5,655 nucleotides of DNA from positions 1 through 5,655 of the forward strand of contig CALDHQ010000281.1 of NCBI GenBank assembly GCA_937894055.1, in the 5' to 3' direction. The notes under the pieces were generated by a model. That model worked only from the letters and a program-made list of their open reading frames with translations. It had not been told where the DNA came from and ran no database searches. This document shows positions 1-5,655 of this stretch, piece by piece (position 1 is the stretch's first letter; each line of letters opens with the position of its first letter). A program made the translations under genes and the position numbers. This DNA comes from an uncultured Polymorphobacter sp. (GTDB lineage Bacteria; Pseudomonadota; Alphaproteobacteria; Sphingomonadales; Sphingomonadaceae).

Positions 1-193
1 CGTGGATAGTGTCGGGTTGCGCGACGGTGCTGACGGCGGGCACCGGGGTTTCCCAGTGCGCCGAGATCATCAGGATGGCGCGCGGCGGTTCGGGCAGCAG
101 CGCCGGCAGTGTCTTGAGGAAATCATGCGCAGGCACGTCGTCGATGACCAGCGTCGGCGCGCCGTGCGACACAAATAGCGCCGGCAGTGTCAT
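1..193 (-). CDS. DODA-type (LigB) extradiol ring-cleavage dioxygenase, N-terminal part
   Basis: This is the first 64 codons (plus one base) of a gene that runs off the left edge. The translation begins MTLPALFVSHGAPTLVIDD and ends PDTIH. It matches the N-terminus of class III extradiol dioxygenases of the 4,5-DOPA dioxygenase type, the family of E. coli YgiD. The two family landmarks visible are SHGAP (His10) and SAHWE (His46). These histidines correspond to metal ligands in the family, about 35 residues apart as in YgiD. His64 in TIH sits where the family has a conserved TIHDF. Family members open catechol-type rings (for example DOPA) with a bound metal, as soluble cytoplasmic enzymes; the substrate here cannot be inferred. 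The ATG at 193-191 overlaps the TGA of the upstream CNNM-type gene (ATGA, 190-193), and no Shine-Dalgarno sequence precedes it, which suggests translational coupling. The remaining metal ligands lie outside the window. Confidence 0.88.
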   Translation of the reverse strand, partial: MTLPALFVSHGAPTLVIDDVPAHDFLKTLPALLPEPPRAILMISAHWETPVPAVSTVAQPDTIH

Positions 194-1506
194 GGCCGGC
201 GCAGCGCGGCCTTGACCGAGGACGCGAGCACCTTGTCGATCTTGCGGCCGTCCATGTCGATGATTTCGAAGCGCCAGCGGCCGTGGTCGAACGCCTCGCC
301 GGTTTCGGGCAGGTGGCGGATGTGATCGAGGATGAAGCCCGCGACAGTCTGATAGTCGCGGCTGTCGGGCAGGTCGAAGCCGAGCCGTTCGGCCATTTCA
401 TCGGCAGGCAGCGCGCCCGAAAACAGCCAGCTGCCGTCATCGCGTTCGACCGCCGGCGGGTCATTGGCATCATCGACATCCGACCGGAACGCCCCGGCAA
501 TTGCCGCGAGCAGGTCGGCGGGCGTGACGATGCCTTCGAAATGGCCATATTCGTCGTGGACCAGCGCAATCGGGATTTCGGCATCGCGCAAACTCGCCAG
601 CGCATCCATCGCATCGAGCTGGTCGGGAATGACCGGCGCCGGTTTGGCGAGCGCGCGCAGGTCGAGCGGCCGGCCCTCGATCAGCGCAGCGACGACATCG
701 CGTGCCTGCAACACGCCGATGATGTCATCGATCGAGCCTTGCGCCACCGGCAAGCGGGTGTGCGGCGTGGCAGCGAGCGCGGCGCGGGTTTCGGCGTCGG
801 TCGCATCGGCGTCGAGCCAGTCGATCTGGTTGCGCGGCGTCATCACCCCGCGCACCGGCCGGTCGGCAAGGCGCATGACGCCCGAAATCATCGCGCGTTC
901 GGATTCTTCGATAATGCCCGCGGTTTCGGCTTCGGCGACGACCGAGCGCAACTCTTCCTCGGTCACGACATGGTTGGCATCGCGGACCTGGCCGAGCAGC
1001 CGGAACACGGCCTTCGAACTCCAGTCGAGCACCCAGACGAACGGTGTCGCGATGCGTGTGACCGCTTCCATGAACGGCGCGACGGCGCACGATATCGGCT
1101 CGGGCGAGCGCAGTCCGAACTGCTTGGGCACCAGCTCGCCGATGATCAGCGAGACATAGGTGGTGAGCAAAATGACCAATCCGAAGCCCAGATCATGCGC
1201 GGTCTTGGGCGGCAGCGACAGCCAGACCTGCAGCCGGATGGCGACGGGCTCGGCGAGCCGCTCACCCGAAAACGCGCCATTGAGGATCGACACCAAAGTG
1301 ATGCCGATCTGCGCCGAGGACAGGAAGCGCGCCGGGTCCTCGCCCAGCCGCAGCGCGGTCGCGGCGCCGCGTTTACCCGCCGACGCCAGCCCGCGCAGCC
1401 GTGGCCGGCGCGACGAGACGATGGCGAGTTCGGACATCGCCAGGAACCCGTTGAGAACCACGAGCGCGAGAATTATCGCGGCGTCGATCCAGGGAAAGGG
1501 TTGCAT
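190..1506 (-). CDS. CNNM/CorC (HlyC)-family transporter with DUF21, CBS pair and CorC_HlyC domains
   Basis: This is a complete 438-residue inner-membrane protein, the usual length for the family. Residues about 5-175 form the DUF21/CNNM membrane domain: a first hydrophobic helix (AIILALVVLNGFLAMSELA, with the family's NGxxxxxE pattern), FLSSAQIGITLVSILNG near 61-77, and YVSLIIGELVPKQF near 117-130. Residues about 220-340 are two CBS domains, the first opening with VMTPR (221-225). Residues about 352-435 are the CorC_HlyC domain. Related proteins are linked to Mg2+/Co2+ export or resistance, and the older name 'hemolysin' is not evidence of toxicity. The frame stays open 48 codons upstream, but that stretch is arginine- and cysteine-rich and lacks family resemblance. 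The ATG at 1506-1504 puts the membrane helix at the N-terminus as in homologs, although no clear Shine-Dalgarno sequence precedes it. It is followed by the dioxygenase gene with a 4-base overlap. E. coli CorC itself lacks DUF21, so no symbol is given. Confidence 0.93.
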   Translation of the reverse strand: MQPFPWIDAAIILALVVLNGFLAMSELAIVSSRRPRLRGLASAGKRGAATALRLGEDPARFLSSAQIGITLVSILNGAFSGERLAEPVAIRLQVWLSLPPKTAHDLGFGLVILLTTYVSLIIGELVPKQFGLRSPEPISCAVAPFMEAVTRIATPFVWVLDWSSKAVFRLLGQVRDANHVVTEEELRSVVAEAETAGIIEESERAMISGVMRLADRPVRGVMTPRNQIDWLDADATDAETRAALAATPHTRLPVAQGSIDDIIGVLQARDVVAALIEGRPLDLRALAKPAPVIPDQLDAMDALASLRDAEIPIALVHDEYGHFEGIVTPADLLAAIAGAFRSDVDDANDPPAVERDDGSWLFSGALPADEMAERLGFDLPDSRDYQTVAGFILDHIRHLPETGEAFDHGRWRFEIIDMDGRKIDKVLASSVKAALRRP

Positions 1507-1572
1507 TGGCGCGGGAATGAGGTGATCCAGAGGTGAAGCCGGAACGCGGGCTGCGCACGGCGTCGGGAAGCC

Positions 1573-1602
1573 ATAGATGAACAATCCGCAGCGCCGACGC
1601 AA
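1573..1602 (-). promoter_or_regulatory. Possible promoter for the CNNM-type transporter gene
   Basis: On the minus strand a TTGCGT hexamer (1602-1597) lies 18 bases before ATCTAT (1578-1573), a loose match to a housekeeping -35/-10 pair. It would start transcription near 1566 and leave a leader of about 60 bases before the ATG at 1506. The match is weak and high-GC alphaproteobacterial promoters are poorly predictable by eye. It is listed because it is the best candidate I see on that strand in the divergent intergenic region. Confidence 0.2.
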
Positions 1603-1700
1603 GGATCGTTCATGGCGGATGCAGGATCTCGACGCTAGCCAGACCTCCACATGCTGGTGTATTGCGTGCCCGAAACCATGACATCAACACTGTTTTTATT

Positions 1701-1706
1701 GGGGAA
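1701..1706 (+). promoter_or_regulatory. Ribosome binding site of the OmpA lipoprotein gene
   Basis: GGGGAA lies nine bases before the ATG at 1716. It decides between three possible starts: the TTG at 1662 would give 18 extra residues ahead of the signal peptide, and the ATG at 1722 would leave a 15-base spacing. The ATG at 1716 has the best spacing and gives a normal signal peptide. Confidence 0.5.
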
Positions 1707-1715
1707 ATTCAAACC

Positions 1716-2399
1716 ATGACGATGTTCAAAAAGGCCATCATGGCCACCGCCTGCGCCAGCCTACTGCTCGGCACCGCCGGTTGCGTCACCGATCCGACGA
1801 CCGGCCAGCAGACGATGACGCGCGGCGGCAAGGGCGCCGTCGCCGGTGCTGCGGGTGGCGCGCTGCTCGGCGGGCTGATCGGCGGCAACGCCACGGGCGC
1901 CCTCGTCGGCGGTGCCATCGGCATGCTCGCGGGTGGCGCGGCCGGCAGCTACATGGACAAGCAGGAACGCGCACTGCGGGCGCAGACCGCCGGCACCGGC
2001 ATCGAAGTCCAGCGCCAGGGCGACGTCATCAAGCTCGAAATGCCCGCTGCGGTCACCTTCGACTTCAACTCGGCGGTGCTCCACCCCGAATTCATGCCGT
2101 CGCTCAACAAGGTCGCGCAGACGCTGGCGCAGTATCAATCGACCTATGTCAACGTTAACGGCTTCACCGATTCGATCGGCAGCGACGCCGTCAACATGCG
2201 ACTGTCGCAGCAGCGCGCCGATGCGGTGGCGAACTACCTCAAGGGCAACGGCGTCAACCCGGCACGCATCACCTCGACCGGCTTCGGCCCCGCCAACCCC
2301 GTCGCCTCGAACGCCACCGATATCGGCCGCGCGCAGAACCGCCGCGTCGAAATCAAGCTGACGCCGATGACCGAGGGTAGCACCAAGCCGACGAACTGA
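1716..2399 (+). CDS. OmpA-family outer-membrane lipoprotein with glycine zipper (YiaD-like)
   Basis: This is a 227-residue protein predicted to anchor the outer membrane to peptidoglycan. Residues 1-22 are a signal peptide (MTMFKKAIMATACASLLLG). Cys23 in GTAGC is the likely lipidated residue, although Thr at -3 departs from the usual Leu of a lipobox. Residues about 37-78 are a glycine zipper with repeated GG and GxxxG spacing, as in YiaD-type proteins and Rickettsia 17 kDa-antigen-like proteins. Residues about 112-216 are the OmpA C-terminal domain: TFDFNSAVL, GFTDSIGSD, LSQQRADAVANYL and GRAQNRRVEI. Asp152 and Arg167 align with E. coli OmpA Asp241 and Arg256, which bind the diaminopimelate of peptidoglycan, so the binding site is intact. 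There is no beta-barrel. It stands as a single gene, divergent from the CNNM-type gene and convergent with pheT, and its stop is six bases from the inverted repeat that follows. Confidence 0.92.
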   Translation: MTMFKKAIMATACASLLLGTAGCVTDPTTGQQTMTRGGKGAVAGAAGGALLGGLIGGNATGALVGGAIGMLAGGAAGSYMDKQERALRAQTAGTGIEVQRQGDVIKLEMPAAVTFDFNSAVLHPEFMPSLNKVAQTLAQYQSTYVNVNGFTDSIGSDAVNMRLSQQRADAVANYLKGNGVNPARITSTGFGPANPVASNATDIGRAQNRRVEIKLTPMTEGSTKPTN

Positions 2400-2404
2400 G
2401 GCTA

Positions 2405-2535
2405 AGGGCCTCCGGCGGGCAGGGCCTTGGCCCTGCACCCGTCAGTTTGCGTAGGTGCATCAATCGCGGCGCCGGCTTTGTGGCGCCGTCCGAAGTCGTG
2501 GGTGCAGGGCCTAAGGCCCTGCCCGCCGGAGGCCC

Positions 2536-2536
<1 letters not shown>
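2405..2536. repeat. Large nested inverted repeat (REP/BIME-like) between convergent genes
   Basis: The left arm (2406-2440) and right arm (2500-2535) are reverse complements over 35 positions, with a single extra T at 2512 as the only difference. Positions 2405 and 2536 add one further pair. Each arm also folds on itself: GCAGGGCC/GGCCCTGC at 2419-2426 and 2429-2436 on the left, and the same at 2504-2511 and 2515-2522 on the right. The 59-base core (2441-2499) contains a third hairpin, CGGCGCC/GGCGCCG (2467-2473 and 2482-2488) with an 8-base loop. The element fills the gap between the OmpA gene and pheT, and its right arm touches the pheT stop codon. Two inverted copies of a hairpin-plus-foot unit resemble a BIME built of REP units. 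A miniature inverted-repeat element is an alternative, but no target duplication is visible. Whether it recurs in the genome cannot be seen here. Confidence 0.85.
2406..2535. terminator. Possible bidirectional transcription end structure
   Basis: The palindrome lies between convergent genes, six bases after one stop codon and directly next to the other, where shared terminators usually sit. In RNA it could form either one long hairpin or three short ones. Neither strand has a T tract after the stem (the plus strand continues TCAACC, the minus strand TTAGCC), so it is not a classical intrinsic terminator. A role in stopping or stabilising 3' ends is inferred from position only. This is a functional reading of the same DNA as the repeat entry. 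Confidence 0.4.

Positions 2537-5655
<3,119 letters not shown>

Larger units (their letters stand above)
1507..1715. other. Divergent intergenic region between the CNNM-type gene and the OmpA lipoprotein gene
   Basis: These 209 bases separate two divergently transcribed genes and so should carry promoters for both. The right end (about 1680-1715) is clearly more A/T-rich than the surroundings, with a run of T at 1693-1697, as expected near the start of a well expressed outer-membrane protein gene. I see no convincing -35/-10 pair for the plus strand, no operator-like palindrome and no further gene. Confidence 0.5.

Noticed and set aside
187..1536. A 449-residue open frame on the plus strand opposite the CNNM-type gene
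   Set aside because: It is rich in Arg, Asp, Gly and His with no recognisable domain, while the opposite strand encodes a clear membrane transporter of normal length. Long antisense frames are common where third codon positions are G/C.
1507..1650. A 48-residue N-terminal extension of the CNNM-type protein
   Set aside because: It would place a Cys/Arg-rich segment ahead of the first membrane helix, unlike family members; the internal ATG at 1506 gives the usual N-terminus.

Overview
The window is a high-GC stretch (visibly well above 60% G+C) of what looks like an ordinary alphaproteobacterial chromosome. The protein sequences fit Sphingomonadales best: a PheS with the GxGIDR form of motif 3 and [11 protein letters not shown] in place of LEVLGCGMVHP, and a small OmpA lipoprotein with a glycine zipper. 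That placement is inferred from sequence character and not from any search.

Layout from left to right. Positions 1-193 (minus strand) hold the first 64 codons of a LigB/DODA-type extradiol dioxygenase, cut by the left edge. Its start codon overlaps by four bases (ATGA) the stop of a complete CNNM/CorC-type membrane protein with DUF21, CBS pair and CorC_HlyC domains (190-1506, minus). A 209-base divergent intergenic region (1507-1715) separates this pair from a plus-strand OmpA-family lipoprotein gene (1716-2399). The next 136 bases (2400-2535) lie between convergent genes and are almost entirely filled by an elaborate inverted repeat: two near-perfect 35/36-base arms, each with its own short hairpin, around a 59-base core that contains a third hairpin. 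Positions 2536-4926 (minus) are a complete pheT. Positions 4923-5655 (minus) are the C-terminal two thirds of pheS, again joined to pheT by an ATGA overlap.

Functionally, pheS and pheT encode the two subunits of phenylalanyl-tRNA synthetase, and all catalytic and editing landmarks checked here are intact. The OmpA lipoprotein is expected to link the outer membrane to peptidoglycan. The CNNM-type protein is expected to be an inner-membrane divalent-cation transporter. Its coupling to an aromatic-ring dioxygenase is the least expected gene association.

I found no mobile element genes, CRISPR array, tRNA or rRNA, and no sign of a new multi-gene system. The most noteworthy non-coding structure is the nested palindrome at 2405-2536. 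The many long open frames opposite pheT and the CNNM gene are shadows of high-GC coding sequence.
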